A DNA stretch of 55,597 nucleotides, from the NCBI GenBank assembly GCA_947459205.1, contig CANHCR010000014.1, forward strand, positions 1 through 55,597, given 5' to 3'. Of the stretch, positions 43,847-54,383 are shown piece after piece (within the stretch, counting starts at the first letter, position 1; every line of letters starts with the position of its first letter). The notes below the pieces were generated by a model. The model saw only the letters and a list, made by a program, of their open reading frames with translations. It was not told where the DNA came from and did not search any database. The position numbers and the translations under genes were made by a program. This DNA is from Caryophanales bacterium. GTDB taxonomy: Bacteria; Bacillota; Bacilli; Paenibacillales; CANHCR01.

Positions 43847-44344
43847 GTGATGAGTAATCTCAGTGAACAAACGCTATTCCAGCAACTCGCCTTCTTTCGC
43901 AACATGACGGTGCAGACGGCAAAACACATTTCGCCCTCGCTGTTCGATACCATTCCACAAGGTTGTCGCAATCACTTGCGTTGGCAACTCGCACACGTTT
44001 GGTTTGTGCTGGAGCGCTTCGTCTTCCACATCGGATTGAACCAGTATGCCGAACATGATGCGGATATGAAGTTATTCGGTAACGGCTCATCGCCAACGGA
44101 TTGGAATGACAATGCAGTCGCACCTGCCGAAGTGTGGATTGAGAAATTGGCTGCTCAGCCAGAGCGAATCCGCGAGGCATTGAACGGCAAACTTGACGAA
44201 CCGTTAGTTGAACCCTTTACTTTTGCCAATGGCTACACGGTAACAACCGCCCGAGAGTTGCTTGCTTATGGATTGTTCCACGAAGGCATGCACTTATCTA
44301 CCATTCGCAGCTATGTGAAAACTTTACAAAGTGAATCGAAATGA
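43847..44344 (+). CDS. DinB-like metal-binding protein
   Basis: A 165-residue helical protein of the DinB/YfiT type, with likely metal histidines in RWQLAHV (about His50) and GLFHEGMHL (about His143 and His147). DinB-fold enzymes include thiol-dependent transferases; the substrate cannot be inferred. The ribosome site is weak, and it begins with GTG one base after the htpG stop, so it is probably coupled to htpG and under the same CIRCE control. ATG 43850 is an alternative start. Confidence 0.75.
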   Translation: MMSNLSEQTLFQQLAFFRNMTVQTAKHISPSLFDTIPQGCRNHLRWQLAHVWFVLERFVFHIGLNQYAEHDADMKLFGNGSSPTDWNDNAVAPAEVWIEKLAAQPERIREALNGKLDEPLVEPFTFANGYTVTTARELLAYGLFHEGMHLSTIRSYVKTLQSESK

Positions 44345-44351
44345 TGTGCGT

Positions 44352-44407
44352 CGGGGCAACCTCCGAAATCATGCAAGATGATTTTAGAGATTGCCCCGTA
44401 TTTTTTG
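44352..44407 (+). terminator. htpG-operon terminator
   Basis: Outer arms CGGGGCAA and TTGCCCCG enclose an inner AAATCAT/ATGATTT stem, then ATTTTTTG. No matching T run on the minus strand. Confidence 0.85.
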
Positions 44408-44430
44408 TATATGATTTCCATTAACATTTC

Positions 44431-45105
44431 TTATTTCGCAACCTGACTGCGCGGTCGCTTGCGGTACGCACGGTACCCTTTGCGCACCAGATCCAACACC
44501 CAAGCGGGCACCGGTATTGGAAGTTTGTATAATGTCTTGAGATAAATCCGCTCATAAGCTTTTTTCAGATCGCTCCACATGCGACAATCATCATTTATGT
44601 AAAAATCGGAGATGTCGACGACGTAGCCGCGCCCCTCATACATCATCAAATTTTTGCCATGCACATCATGCGGGTACAATCCGCGCAACCTCGCATATTC
44701 AAGCGCTGCCTCGACATCGATAAAAACTTGTTTCTCAACGCGAAGACCGCGAATGACACAGTCATATAGTGTAACACCGTTCAACTTTTTCAATAGCAAA
44801 TAGCGCTCTCCGCTCAGATAGCAGCGAGAAAATGCCGGATGCTCACCAAGCGCACGGTAGACGGCCGCTTCCTCTGAGCACTCATTGTCCGCTTCTGCAT
44901 ACACTTTGACGACCACGCCGGGAAACTCGGGATGTTCGACTACCACCGCGTAATTGCCTTTGCCGACGAGTTGCCATCGCGACGGTACGGCAATGATATC
45001 TACCGGCTCACCTTCGCCAACAATCCTCACTTTTAATTGCGATAGTAGCTCCTGTTCAACTAGTGAGTGTAATGCAGATAATCGTTCATTTGCAAATTCC
45101 GACAC
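44431..45105 (-). CDS. Small Ser/Thr-kinase-like protein (YrzF-like)
   Basis: A 224-residue protein with a reduced eukaryote-like kinase fold. Lys67 (VVVKVYAE) follows a GKGNYAVVV loop; Asp147 and Asn152 lie in HDVHGKN (the catalytic loop); VDISDF around residues 163-168 stands in for DFG. The layout resembles YrzF of Bacillus. The metal-binding motif is non-standard, so activity should be tested. Start GTG 45105, six bases after GGAGG; the T-rich upstream region is the murC terminator. Confidence 0.75.
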   Translation of the reverse strand: MSEFANERLSALHSLVEQELLSQLKVRIVGEGEPVDIIAVPSRWQLVGKGNYAVVVEHPEFPGVVVKVYAEADNECSEEAAVYRALGEHPAFSRCYLSGERYLLLKKLNGVTLYDCVIRGLRVEKQVFIDVEAALEYARLRGLYPHDVHGKNLMMYEGRGYVVDISDFYINDDCRMWSDLKKAYERIYLKTLYKLPIPVPAWVLDLVRKGYRAYRKRPRSQVAK

Positions 45106-45116
45106 CACGCACCTCC

Positions 45117-45163
45117 ACAAAAAAACCTTTGTCTATGTATTGTACTACATCGACAAAGGTTTA
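45117..45163 (-). terminator. murC terminator
   Basis: On the minus strand AAACCTTTGTC and GACAAAGGTTT form an 11-base stem, followed by a T run that ends just before the ribosome site of the kinase-like gene. Confidence 0.85.
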
Positions 45164-45186
45164 TGTTCCATTGATTTATGATCTGT

Positions 45187-46557
45187 TCATTTCAACCGAT
45201 CGGCAACACCGACAGCCAGTCGCCAAATGTCGCCGGCCCCCATCGTCAGCACTAGATCCCCCGCACGGATGTGCTCCATCAGATGATCGAGCGCCTTTTC
45301 TTTCGTTGCAATATGTTGTGCTCCGGCATGGCTATTTTCGCGCACACGCTCAACCAATGCCTGCGCCGTGACGCCTTCAATCGGCTGCTCTCCAGCCGGC
45401 GAATAAATGTCGGTGATAATTACCTCATCAGCTTCAGCAAATGCGCGACTGAATTCATCGAACAGAAAATACGTCCGTGTGTAACGCTGCGGCTGAAAGA
45501 CCGCCCACACGCGTCGTCCAGTGGCACGCGCTGCTTGCAAGGTCGCGACAATTTCCGTCGGATGATGGGCATAATCGTCGACAACGAGTACATCGTTATG
45601 CTCACCGATTACTTGAAATCTGCGCTTCGCCCCGCGAAATTCACGAAGTGCCCGAGTAGCCTCGACAAATGTAACGCCTGCAGCCTCCGCAGTCAGTATC
45701 GCTGCCAGCGCATTTGCGACGTTGTGGCGCCCTGGCACGAACAGTTCCACCTCACCAAGGCGTACACCGCTACGTTCGACAGTAAACGAAATCCGCCGGT
45801 CACCTTCAACAATCTCGACTGCACGGTACGCTGCCGCCTCATCGTTCAAAGCATACGTCAACACATTCAAACCTTCGGCCCGCTTCAGTTCGGGCAACAT
45901 CTCACGCAAATACGGGTCGTCCAAGCAAATCACCGCGGTGCCACCCAGCTTAATCTGGCGCAAAAACTGCTGATATGACGCCAATAACACGTTGAAATCA
46001 CCATCATAATTTTCCAGATGATCCGCTTCAATGTTCGTCACGACCGCCAACTGCGGTGCATATTTCAAAAACGAACGATCACTCTCATCCGCTTCAGCGA
46101 CAACGTACGGACCTTCGCCGGCCTGCGCATTGTTGCCGAAGTTGACAACTTCACCGCCAATCACATACGTCGGCTGTGTGCCGCACAATTCCATCACGAC
46201 CGCAATCATCGACGAGGTCGTCGTCTTGCCGTGCGCACCGGCGACGGCGATCCCTTTTTGACCATTCAGTAGTAGCGCAAGCAAATCGGCGCGATGAATG
46301 ACCTCAATCCCCTGTGCGCGCGCAGCCACAATTTCCACATTATCGGGCGCACAAGCCGTTGAATAAACGACCAAATCAGCACCTGCCACCCACTGCGCAT
46401 CGTGGCCGATGTGGATATTCGCACCGTTAGCCTGCAATTTTTCAATAAACGTCCCGCTCGCCAAATCGGAGCCGCTGACGTGCAATCCTTTTTCTAACAT
46501 CACCTTGGCAAGCGCGCTCATGCCGTACCCGCCAATGCCAATAAAATGAATGTTCAT
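45187..46557 (-). CDS. murC: UDP-N-acetylmuramate--L-alanine ligase
   Basis: MurC adds L-Ala to UDP-MurNAc in the cytoplasm during peptidoglycan synthesis. The chain of 456 residues has MNIHFIGIGGYGMSALA at the UDP-binding end, the ATP loop GAHGKTT at 107-113, and the HHPTEI and DIYSPAGE segments of the C-terminal domain. I chose ATG 46557 because the sequence before it is not conserved. It follows folC by 28 bases in the same direction. In Bacillus subtilis murC is elsewhere on the chromosome. Confidence 0.95.
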   Translation of the reverse strand: MNIHFIGIGGYGMSALAKVMLEKGLHVSGSDLASGTFIEKLQANGANIHIGHDAQWVAGADLVVYSTACAPDNVEIVAARAQGIEVIHRADLLALLLNGQKGIAVAGAHGKTTTSSMIAVVMELCGTQPTYVIGGEVVNFGNNAQAGEGPYVVAEADESDRSFLKYAPQLAVVTNIEADHLENYDGDFNVLLASYQQFLRQIKLGGTAVICLDDPYLREMLPELKRAEGLNVLTYALNDEAAAYRAVEIVEGDRRISFTVERSGVRLGEVELFVPGRHNVANALAAILTAEAAGVTFVEATRALREFRGAKRRFQVIGEHNDVLVVDDYAHHPTEIVATLQAARATGRRVWAVFQPQRYTRTYFLFDEFSRAFAEADEVIITDIYSPAGEQPIEGVTAQALVERVRENSHAGAQHIATKEKALDHLMEHIRAGDLVLTMGAGDIWRLAVGVADRLK

Positions 46558-46585
46558 ACCTGCTTTCAATGGCTGCAAAGTGCCG

Positions 46586-47941
46586 TCACCAACCTTTTTC
46601 CGCACGTTGAAGTTGCAAAAGTTGCGCTCGCACATCGGCGAGCAAATATAATGAACCGGTTACGAGTGCCAAATCCTGTGATTGCGTTCGTTCGCACAAG
46701 ATGGCCAGCGCTCGCTGCCAGTCCGGCTCGATCAGCAGTTCCGTCTTGCGAACTTGTGAACCTTGCGCTGTTGACTGCATCCGCAAAGCGATCTCCGCAA
46801 GCGCCGTTGCTGGCATTTTTTTGCGAAAATCCGGTTCGGTAATTATCAATGTATCCGCGATAGTCAGTATATGCTGCAAACATTCAGAATGACTCTTACT
46901 ATCCACCATGCCGACCAGCGCATGCAGTTGCTCATAGCGATACACCTGGGGTAGGGCTTCTACGAGCGCCTCCGCACCTTCAGGGTTGTGCGCACCATCC
47001 AAGACGATGCGCGGTTGCTCGCTAACCAGTTCCATTCGCCCTGGCCATTCCGTCTGGCGCAATGCCTCATAGAGCACTTCATCGTCAACAATGAGCGCAT
47101 AGTACTGACGCATCACTTCAATGACCATCAGCGCTACGGCTGCGTTTTTCATTTGGAATGCACCGTTCAAAGAAATCGTCACTTGCGACAAGTCACGGAA
47201 CGGACCGCGCAGATGAAACACTTGCTCATTCACGCGCGCCGGCAGCGGTTCATAGGCGAACTCGCGCCCAAGCAAATAGAGCGTCGCTTTCTTCGCTTGC
47301 GCCGTACGCTCAATCACTTCCCGCGCTTCTGGCTGTTCGACCGCACTCACCAGCGGCACACCTGGCTTAATAATCCCCGCTTTTTGCGTAGCGATATCCG
47401 CCAGCGTCGGCCCTAGCAAATCCTGATGGTCATGACCGATATTCGTGATGGCCGTAATCAGCGGCGTGACGACATTCGTGGAGTCGTGCAAACCGCCCAA
47501 TCCCGTCTCCCATACCACATAGTACGGACACGCCTCGCGGGCAAAGTAAACAATCGCCATCGCCGTCACAATCTCGAACATCGTCGGCGAACCGAGTTCT
47601 GTGTCCGCCATCTGCTCGGCGAGCGGCTTCAATTCATTGACGAGCCGCAGCACATGCTCCTCGGCGATCTCTGCGCCATTGTAACGAATGCGCTCCGTGA
47701 AACGATGCAAATAAGGCGATGTGAAACTGCCGACGTCGTAACCGGCGTTCAGCAGCACACGCTCGATAAAAGCGCACGTCGAGCCCTTGCCGTTCGTGCC
47801 CGCCACATGGATAAACTTGACGCGTCGCTGCGGGTGTCCGAGCCGCTCCATCAACTTCTCCATGCGCGCCAAACCAGGCTTGATGCCGAGCGGTATGAGG
47901 CCGTTCACCCACTCGACTGCTTCTTCATAACGAGCAAACAT
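46586..47941 (-). CDS. folC: Folylpolyglutamate synthase / dihydrofolate synthase
   Basis: FolC adds glutamates to folates and can make dihydrofolate. The 451 residues are a Mur-ligase-type protein with GTNGKGST at 48-55, TSPYLHRFTERI and the DGAHNPEG C-terminal domain. It follows valS by 14 bases, as in Bacillus, and precedes murC. No separate promoter is visible. Confidence 0.95.
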   Translation of the reverse strand: MFARYEEAVEWVNGLIPLGIKPGLARMEKLMERLGHPQRRVKFIHVAGTNGKGSTCAFIERVLLNAGYDVGSFTSPYLHRFTERIRYNGAEIAEEHVLRLVNELKPLAEQMADTELGSPTMFEIVTAMAIVYFAREACPYYVVWETGLGGLHDSTNVVTPLITAITNIGHDHQDLLGPTLADIATQKAGIIKPGVPLVSAVEQPEAREVIERTAQAKKATLYLLGREFAYEPLPARVNEQVFHLRGPFRDLSQVTISLNGAFQMKNAAVALMVIEVMRQYYALIVDDEVLYEALRQTEWPGRMELVSEQPRIVLDGAHNPEGAEALVEALPQVYRYEQLHALVGMVDSKSHSECLQHILTIADTLIITEPDFRKKMPATALAEIALRMQSTAQGSQVRKTELLIEPDWQRALAILCERTQSQDLALVTGSLYLLADVRAQLLQLQRAEKGW

Positions 47942-47955
47942 GTGCGCTCTCTCCC

Positions 47956-50619
47956 TTAACGGCGCAGCTCTTCCAAGCGCGCCTGGACTTTGTTGTACTT
48001 ATCCTGATAGTCTGCCTGCTTGGCGATCTCTTCCTCGATCACTTTCGCCGGCGCCTTTGCCACGAACCCCGGATTCGCCATCTTCTTCGCGATGCGCTCG
48101 ATCTCGCCGCGCAACGTTTGTAATTCCTTCTCGAGACGCGCCACTTCTTGGCCGATATCGATCAAGCCAGCGAGCGGTAAAAAGAGTTCGGCACCGCTTA
48201 TGACCGCCGTTACTGCCTTATCCGGACTGCTCAGTTGCAAATCAGCGACAAAATGCTCGGTATTACAGAATCGGCGAATGAACGTCTCATTGTCGCGTAC
48301 GACGGCCAGCACCGCCTCATCATTAGGCTTCAACAGCAGCTCAATTTTACGACTCATCGGCACATTCATCTCCGCGCGGATGTTGCGCACGGCACGAATC
48401 GCTTCCATCAGCAAATTCATCTCACGCACCGCATCCGGCGCCACAAACCGCTCATCAAACTGCGGCCACTGGGCCAGCGTAATGGTCTCCCCGCGATGCG
48501 GCAAATGTTGCCAAATCTCCTCGGAAATGAACGGCATGAACGGATGGATGAGACATTGCGTGCGCTCCAACACGTAGGCCAGCACCGACTGCGTCATCCG
48601 CTTCTTCGCTTCGTCCTGCCCATATAAATTCAACTTGGCGAACTCAATGTACCAATCGCACAAGTCGTCCCAAATAAAGTTGTAAAGCAACCTTCCAACT
48701 TCGCCAAACTCATACACGTCGATCAAGCGCGTCACATCGGCAACCGTCTCATTCAAACGGTGCAAAATCCACTGCTCAGCCGTATCGAGCGGCACGGTCA
48801 AGTCGATGTCATCCGCGCTGAAATCGCCAAGATTCATCAAAGCGAAGCGCGAAGCATTCCAAATTTTATTCGCAAAGTTTCGCGCCTGCTCGACCCGCTC
48901 CCAACGGAAGCGCAAATCCTGACCCGGCGTACTGCTCGTGGAAATCATATAGCGCATCGCATCGGCACCATACTTTTCGATGACCTCCAGCGGATCGACA
49001 CCGTTGCCGAGCGATTTCGACATTTTGCGCCCATCCGCATCGCGCACCAACCCGTGAATGAGCACATCCTTAAAAGGCGCTTGACCAGTAAACTCGAGAG
49101 CGCTGAATATCATCCGCGCCACCCAGAAGTAGATGATGTCGTAACCCGTGACTAGCACATCGGTCGGATAGTAACGTTTCATATCGGCGGCCTGCTCATC
49201 CGGCCATCCGAGCGTCGAAAACGGCCACAGCGCCGAACTGAACCACGTATCGAGGACGTCCTCATCTTGGCGCAGATGCGTGCCGCCACATTTCGGACAA
49301 ACCGTCGCTTCGTCGCGCGCAACAATCACCTCACCGCAATCTTGACAATGCCACGCCGGAATGCGATGTCCCCACCACAACTGGCGGGAAATACACCAAT
49401 CGCGCACATTTTCAATCCAGTGCAAATAAATTTTTTCAAAACGCTCCGGTACGAAGTTGACACCCTCGCCATCCGCTTTCTGCGCGGCAATCGCCGCCTC
49501 GGCAAGTGGCTTCATTTTGACGAACCATTGCGTCGACAAATAAGGCTCGATGACCGCCCCCGTGCGCTCGCTATGCCCCACCTGATGCACATGTTCCTCA
49601 ATGCGCTCAAGCACGCCCGACTCTTTAAGATCAGCGACCAATTTTTTGCGGCATTCGAAACGATCGAGTCCTTGGTAAATGCCGGCATTTTCGTTCATCG
49701 TGCCGCTCTCGTCCATCACCAACACTTGCGGCAGATCGTGACGGCGACCGACTTCAAAATCGTTCGGATCGTGGGCCGGTGTAATTTTCACGGCACCGCT
49801 ACCAAATTCGCGTTCCACATACTCATCGGCAATCACCGGAATCTCCCGGCCAACCACCGGCAGAACAAGCATTTTGCCAATCATGTGCTGATAGCGCTCA
49901 TCGTCAGGATGCACCGCCACCGCCGTATCACCGAGCATCGTCTCAGGACGTGTCGTCGCCACCACGATCGAACCGCTGCCGTCCTTGAGTGGGTAGCGCA
50001 AGTGATAGAGCGCCCCCTGTACTTCCTTATACTCCACCTCAATGTCAGAAAGCGCCGTCCGCGACGCCGGATCCCAGTTGATGATATACTTACCGCGATA
50101 GATCAAGCCCTTTTCGTACAGCTTGACGAACACCTCGCGCACCGCATTGGACAGCCCCTCATCCAATGTGAAGCGCTCACGTGAATAGTCGAGCGAGAAC
50201 CCCATCTTCGCCCACTGCTCGCGAATCGTCGAAGCGTAATGTTCCTTCCACTCCCACACCTTCTCCAAAAACTGCTCGCGCCCTAAGTCGTAGCGCGTCA
50301 CGCCGTCCTGGCGCAACTGCTGCTCCACCTTCGTCTGCGTGGCAATGCCCGCATGGTCCGAACCCGGCAACCAGAGCGCGTCATAACCTTGCATCCGTTT
50401 CGCGCGGATGATGATATCTTGCAATGTAAAGTCGAGCGCATGCCCGATATGCAACATGCCCGTCACATTTGGCGGCGGGATGACGATCGTAAACGGCTTC
50501 GCATCGGCACGCTGACCGGCGCGGAAATAGTCGCCTTTCAACCAATATTCGTACCACTTGCGCTCCGTCTGCGTCGGATCGTACTGTGTCGGCATTTCTG
50601 TCGTTTGTTGTTCACTCAT
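47956..50619 (-). CDS. valS: Valyl-tRNA synthetase
   Basis: A class I aminoacyl-tRNA synthetase of 887 residues. [13 protein letters not shown] holds the HIGH motif (57-60), [11 protein letters not shown] the KMSKS motif, and CP1 editing, anticodon-binding and C-terminal coiled-coil domains follow in order. ATG 50619 comes after a G-rich site; the upstream extension to 50748 is inside the leader and is spurious. Expression is set by the T-box leader. Confidence 0.97.
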   Translation of the reverse strand: MSEQQTTEMPTQYDPTQTERKWYEYWLKGDYFRAGQRADAKPFTIVIPPPNVTGMLHIGHALDFTLQDIIIRAKRMQGYDALWLPGSDHAGIATQTKVEQQLRQDGVTRYDLGREQFLEKVWEWKEHYASTIREQWAKMGFSLDYSRERFTLDEGLSNAVREVFVKLYEKGLIYRGKYIINWDPASRTALSDIEVEYKEVQGALYHLRYPLKDGSGSIVVATTRPETMLGDTAVAVHPDDERYQHMIGKMLVLPVVGREIPVIADEYVEREFGSGAVKITPAHDPNDFEVGRRHDLPQVLVMDESGTMNENAGIYQGLDRFECRKKLVADLKESGVLERIEEHVHQVGHSERTGAVIEPYLSTQWFVKMKPLAEAAIAAQKADGEGVNFVPERFEKIYLHWIENVRDWCISRQLWWGHRIPAWHCQDCGEVIVARDEATVCPKCGGTHLRQDEDVLDTWFSSALWPFSTLGWPDEQAADMKRYYPTDVLVTGYDIIYFWVARMIFSALEFTGQAPFKDVLIHGLVRDADGRKMSKSLGNGVDPLEVIEKYGADAMRYMISTSSTPGQDLRFRWERVEQARNFANKIWNASRFALMNLGDFSADDIDLTVPLDTAEQWILHRLNETVADVTRLIDVYEFGEVGRLLYNFIWDDLCDWYIEFAKLNLYGQDEAKKRMTQSVLAYVLERTQCLIHPFMPFISEEIWQHLPHRGETITLAQWPQFDERFVAPDAVREMNLLMEAIRAVRNIRAEMNVPMSRKIELLLKPNDEAVLAVVRDNETFIRRFCNTEHFVADLQLSSPDKAVTAVISGAELFLPLAGLIDIGQEVARLEKELQTLRGEIERIAKKMANPGFVAKAPAKVIEEEIAKQADYQDKYNKVQARLEELRR

Positions 50620-50665
50620 GATTCGTTCCCCCGTACTTGTCCATATGCAAATTATGGCCAAAAAT

Positions 50666-50923
50666 AAATAAAAACCTTCCGTCACAAAGGACGAAAGGTA
50701 AAACTTCCGCGGTACCACCTTTTTTCCGCACACCATTCGGTGCGGCACTCACGCAGATAACGGCTGCTACCGGTCCGATCTGTGCATAGCGCATCAATCG
50801 AACAACTCACGGGCGACTTCCACACTTGCGGTTCCTATGGAGTCTTTCAGCGCAACAACTCCACTCTCTGCAGGCCTCTGTGTATACTGCTCCCACTCGA
50901 CGTTTTTTTCGCATATCCAATTA
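50666..50923 (-). ncRNA. T-box leader of valS-folC(-murC)
   Basis: The transcript shows the Stem I motifs AGTA, CAGAGAG and the apical loop region, then GAA-GTC-G, giving a GUC valine specifier (complement of 50815-50817). The T-box GGTGGTACCGCGG (complement of 50708-50720) and a terminator with ACCTTTCGTC/GACGGAAGGT arms and a T run (complement of 50666-50700) follow. The specifier agrees with valS as the controlled gene. Confidence 0.95.
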
Positions 50924-50929
50924 CTCCTA

Positions 50930-50958
50930 ATGATAGCGAACACGCACGGCATAGTCAA
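50930..50958 (-). promoter_or_regulatory. valS operon promoter
   Basis: On the minus strand TTGACT (complement of 50953-50958) and TATCAT (complement of 50930-50935) are 17 bases apart. The TGA inside the -35 is also the spoVID stop codon. Confidence 0.8.
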
Positions 50959-52031
50959 CCGCTGAGCGGGATGTAGAGGATCTGCCCGGCTTGCAGCTGG
51001 CGGTCAGGAAGTCGGTTGAACATCACAAGCTCTTGGGCATGCAAACCGTAGCGGGCGGCGATTGAATCGAGTGAGTCGTCTTTTTGCACAATGCACATTC
51101 GTTTACGACCGACATTGCTTGGCGATGATGCGTCTCGTAAAAAAGTGCGCGTCCATTCCATACCAGACTTTACCGGTGCAGGTTGCGACACTGCCACGAT
51201 GTCATTCGTTTCTGGAACCACGTCGGCGATCGGCGCTACTAATGTGTCCTTAACTGCTGGTGCGGCGGACGCAACCTGCTCTGGCGCGGAGCTGACGCGT
51301 GTCGATGGGTGCTTCGGTTTGCTTTTGGCTTTAGGTGTCTGTTTTCGTTCTGGTTCGACAAATACATCGCTGTCATCGCCATCAACATCTTCGTCGTCGA
51401 CTGCATCATTTGCTCGCGCGTCATTCTGTTCGAAAAATGGTTCAAAGGTTGGCGCAGACAGCCACTCATCTCGCTGATGTGCCTCGTCCTGCTGTTCGCC
51501 ATACTCCGCAATTTGCTCATCATTGTTTTCATCATTGTCTCCATCATTCTGCTCATCAAGCTCGGGCGAACGGTCCGCACGCGACGCTTTTTTTCGCTTG
51601 CCGGCTGCACTCGTCGTCGGCATCCCTGTCCCTGTCTCTGTCGCCTCGCGAGAAATGCCCTGCAACTCGACGACAACGCTCAAATTCAGTTCGCGCTCAG
51701 AGATTTGTTCGGTATCATACGTCTCAATCACCACACGCACATCTTCCATCCGTTCAATGCGTCGTCGTGGCAAGGTAATGTCCACCGGAATCAAATGCTC
51801 AAAGCGTTGCCGACCGCCGTCCGCTTCACCGCTGACCGTTGTCGTTTCTTTTTGCACATAATCGACGGAAAGGCGAAAATGTCCGCGCATGACGACCATT
51901 GCCTGTTCTTCCACACACTCAATTTCGGGCACAAGCTCCAACTCATCCAACGCGCCGATGGCCGGCAAAAACGACGGGACGTGTACACGTTCAAACAAAT
52001 CAAAACGCAATCCTTTGCCCTGACTGCTCAT
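50955..52031 (-). CDS. spoVID: Spore coat assembly protein SpoVID
   Basis: A 358-residue protein with an N-terminal beta-rich region ending about residue 145, a long acidic, low-complexity middle (many Asp/Glu/Asn), and a C-terminal LysM domain from about 310 (IVQKDDSLDSIAARYGL...LQAGQILYIPL). This layout and the place between hemL and valS match SpoVID, the coat morphogenetic protein that needs its LysM and C terminus to bind the spore surface. It is shorter than the Bacillus protein. ATG 52031 follows AGAGGGG at seven bases. Confidence 0.8.
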   Translation of the reverse strand: MSSQGKGLRFDLFERVHVPSFLPAIGALDELELVPEIECVEEQAMVVMRGHFRLSVDYVQKETTTVSGEADGGRQRFEHLIPVDITLPRRRIERMEDVRVVIETYDTEQISERELNLSVVVELQGISREATETGTGMPTTSAAGKRKKASRADRSPELDEQNDGDNDENNDEQIAEYGEQQDEAHQRDEWLSAPTFEPFFEQNDARANDAVDDEDVDGDDSDVFVEPERKQTPKAKSKPKHPSTRVSSAPEQVASAAPAVKDTLVAPIADVVPETNDIVAVSQPAPVKSGMEWTRTFLRDASSPSNVGRKRMCIVQKDDSLDSIAARYGLHAQELVMFNRLPDRQLQAGQILYIPLSG

Positions 52032-52099
52032 TAGAGGCCCCCTCTTCCATTGCATCGCTCTTTCTCAATATATGGTGCGCAGGAAGATGTCATGACAAG

Positions 52100-52987
52100 T
52101 CAGAACCATTTTTTTCGCAAACGTTGCAACTCACTCGGCAAATCAGCCTCGCAAACGACTGCTTCGCCCGTCCAAGGGTGGGGCACGGTCAAAAGGTGGG
52201 CATGCAGCGCTTGGTGCGCCAAATCACTTGTTTGGCCGCCATAGAGCACGTCGCCGATTAAAGGGTTCCCGATGGAACTGAGATGAACGCGAATCTGATG
52301 CGTGCGCCCGGTATCGAGACGCAGTTCGAGCATTGAAGCGTGTTGAGCGCGTGCCAAAGTTTGAAAATGAGTCGTCGCCAGCTGCCCGCCGCGTTCCGTC
52401 ACTCGGTATCGATCGCGATGTCGGTCACGGCCAATCGCACCCTCAATCGTCCCCCTATTTTGCGAGACTACACCGTGGACGAACGCCGTATATCGCCGCT
52501 CAATTTTGCGTTCACGCATCCACTCATCCAGCCGAATTTGCGCAAACTCCCCTTTCGCAAACACGATTAGTCCACTCGTGTCGCGGTCGAGGCGATGGAT
52601 GATGCGCACCGCACGTTGCTGACCGGTTAGTGCATAGTGACCTGCGATGCGATGCACGAGCGTGCCGGTTTCGCCAGGTTCGGTGGGATGTACTTTGCAC
52701 CCCGCCTCTTTATCGACAATGAGCATAAACTCATCTTCATACACAATCTCCGGCGGTTGCCAATCCGCTTCAAGCGTGACTGGCTCTGCGGGGAACAACC
52801 GTAGCGACAGCCGACGTTTGCTCCAATCGATGCCGCCCGACGCGTTCAACTTTTTCCAAAGTTTTTCTGGAAAAGAAAACTGCTCCGCCAACCAGCGAAA
52901 CAGTATCTCTTCAGGTATGGCAGGCGCGGGCAACTGCAGCCACTCGCCTTTAACAGCATATAACTTTTTGTTCAGCGATTCACGCAA
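52100..52987 (-). CDS. RluA/RluD-type pseudouridine synthase
   Basis: A 295-residue RNA pseudouridine synthase. The catalytic Asp134 is in HRLDRDTSGL; RTHQIRVHLSSIGNPLIGD and a YED loop are also present. No N-terminal S4 domain is evident: the first 80 residues are unusual. The start is TTG 52987, eight bases after GGAGG. It lies between hemL and spoVID, where Bacillus subtilis has no such gene; the RNA target is not known. Confidence 0.85.
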   Translation of the reverse strand: MRESLNKKLYAVKGEWLQLPAPAIPEEILFRWLAEQFSFPEKLWKKLNASGGIDWSKRRLSLRLFPAEPVTLEADWQPPEIVYEDEFMLIVDKEAGCKVHPTEPGETGTLVHRIAGHYALTGQQRAVRIIHRLDRDTSGLIVFAKGEFAQIRLDEWMRERKIERRYTAFVHGVVSQNRGTIEGAIGRDRHRDRYRVTERGGQLATTHFQTLARAQHASMLELRLDTGRTHQIRVHLSSIGNPLIGDVLYGGQTSDLAHQALHAHLLTVPHPWTGEAVVCEADLPSELQRLRKKWF

Positions 52988-53031
52988 CCCGCGCACCTCC
53001 TTTAAATTCGTAGTACATCGTGATTAAACAC

Positions 53032-54357
53032 TTACAACCTACGCAACGCCTCGCGCTGGGCAGCAATCGTATCCTCAATGTCCTGCTCACTATGCGCCAG
53101 CGAGATGAACATGCCCTCAAACTGCGACGGTGGCAGACTGACGCCCAAATCAAGCATCGCCCCATAGTAACGCTTAAACCGCTCCAAGTCGGACGTCTTC
53201 GCGCTCTCGTAGTCGGTTACCGCGACATCGGTGAAAAATGGACAAATCATCGAACCGACACGGTTGATGGTCAGAGCCACGCCCGCCTCACGCGCATTGG
53301 TCAGCAGCCCCTCTTCCAAGCGACGTCCGCGCGCTTCTAGCGTTTCATAGGCTTCCGGCTGCGCCAACAATTGCAGAGTCGTGTAACCAGCTACCATCGC
53401 CAGCGGATTGCCTGACAACGTGCCCGCTTGATAAATCGGTCCGACCGGCGCCATCTGCTCCATCAGTTCTCTGCGTCCGCCGTATGCTCCAACCGGCAAG
53501 CCGCCACCAATCACTTTGCCGAAGCACGTCAAATCTGGTCGGATATCGAACAATCCCTGGGCGCAGCCGTAATCGACGCGGAAACAGGTCATCACTTCAT
53601 CAAAAATAAGCAGGCTACCGTAGCGACTCGTCAGCTCACGCAGTCCTTGCAAGAAACCTGGCTTCGGCAAAACGACGCCCATGTTGCCGGCAATCGGTTC
53701 AACGATGATCGCCGCGATATCTTCGCCATATAGTGAAAAAGCATGCTCGACCGCCGCTAAATCGTTGTAAGGTACAGCAATTGTGTTGCGCGCGACATTT
53801 TCTGGTACGCCAGGACTGTCTGGCAAGCCAAGCGTCGCTACGCCCGAACCGGCTTTGATCAGCAAAGAATCGGCATGGCCATGGTAACTGCCCTCGAATT
53901 TCAAAATTTTGTTGCGTTTCGTGTAGCCTCTGGCGAGACGGAGCGCACTCATCGTCGCTTCCGTACCTGAATTGACCATGCGCACAACTTCGACGGACGG
54001 TACGCGTTCACAGACCGTTTCCGCCATCAGCGTTTCCAGTTCGGTCGGTGCGCCAAAACTCGTGCCATTGGCCGCCGTCTGTTGTATCGCCTCTAAAACC
54101 GCGGGATGCGCGTGCCCAGCAATGAGCGGTCCCCACGAGCAGACATAGTCGATGTACGACTGCCCGTCGATATCATACACTTTTGACCCTTGACCACGCT
54201 CGATAAATAGCGGGGTGACGCCCACCGACTTGCAGGCGCGCACCGGACTGTTGACGCCGCCTGGAATCACTTTTTGCGCTCGTGCAAACGCCGCTCGCGC
54301 CTTCTCATCGTGGCGCCCCGAACGACCGCCGGCTGTTGACTGCTGTTGCTCCTTCAT
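53032..54357 (-). CDS. hemL: Glutamate-1-semialdehyde 2,1-aminomutase
   Basis: HemL is a PLP enzyme that converts glutamate-1-semialdehyde to 5-aminolevulinate in the C5 route to haem. The 441 residues include the GSYHGHAD and [10 protein letters not shown] cofactor loops and Lys281 in CFGKVIGGG as the PLP lysine. GAGGAGAG precedes the ATG. It is coded after hemB, as in the Bacillus hem operon. Confidence 0.96.
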   Translation of the reverse strand: MKEQQQSTAGGRSGRHDEKARAAFARAQKVIPGGVNSPVRACKSVGVTPLFIERGQGSKVYDIDGQSYIDYVCSWGPLIAGHAHPAVLEAIQQTAANGTSFGAPTELETLMAETVCERVPSVEVVRMVNSGTEATMSALRLARGYTKRNKILKFEGSYHGHADSLLIKAGSGVATLGLPDSPGVPENVARNTIAVPYNDLAAVEHAFSLYGEDIAAIIVEPIAGNMGVVLPKPGFLQGLRELTSRYGSLLIFDEVMTCFRVDYGCAQGLFDIRPDLTCFGKVIGGGLPVGAYGGRRELMEQMAPVGPIYQAGTLSGNPLAMVAGYTTLQLLAQPEAYETLEARGRRLEEGLLTNAREAGVALTINRVGSMICPFFTDVAVTDYESAKTSDLERFKRYYGAMLDLGVSLPPSQFEGMFISLAHSEQDIEDTIAAQREALRRL

Positions 54358-54383
54358 GTTGTCTCTCTCCTCGTCTCCGTCGA

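Noticed and set aside
49267-50184. 305-residue plus-strand frame
   Set aside because: Antisense to valS, rich in Arg and His as expected for a shadow frame.
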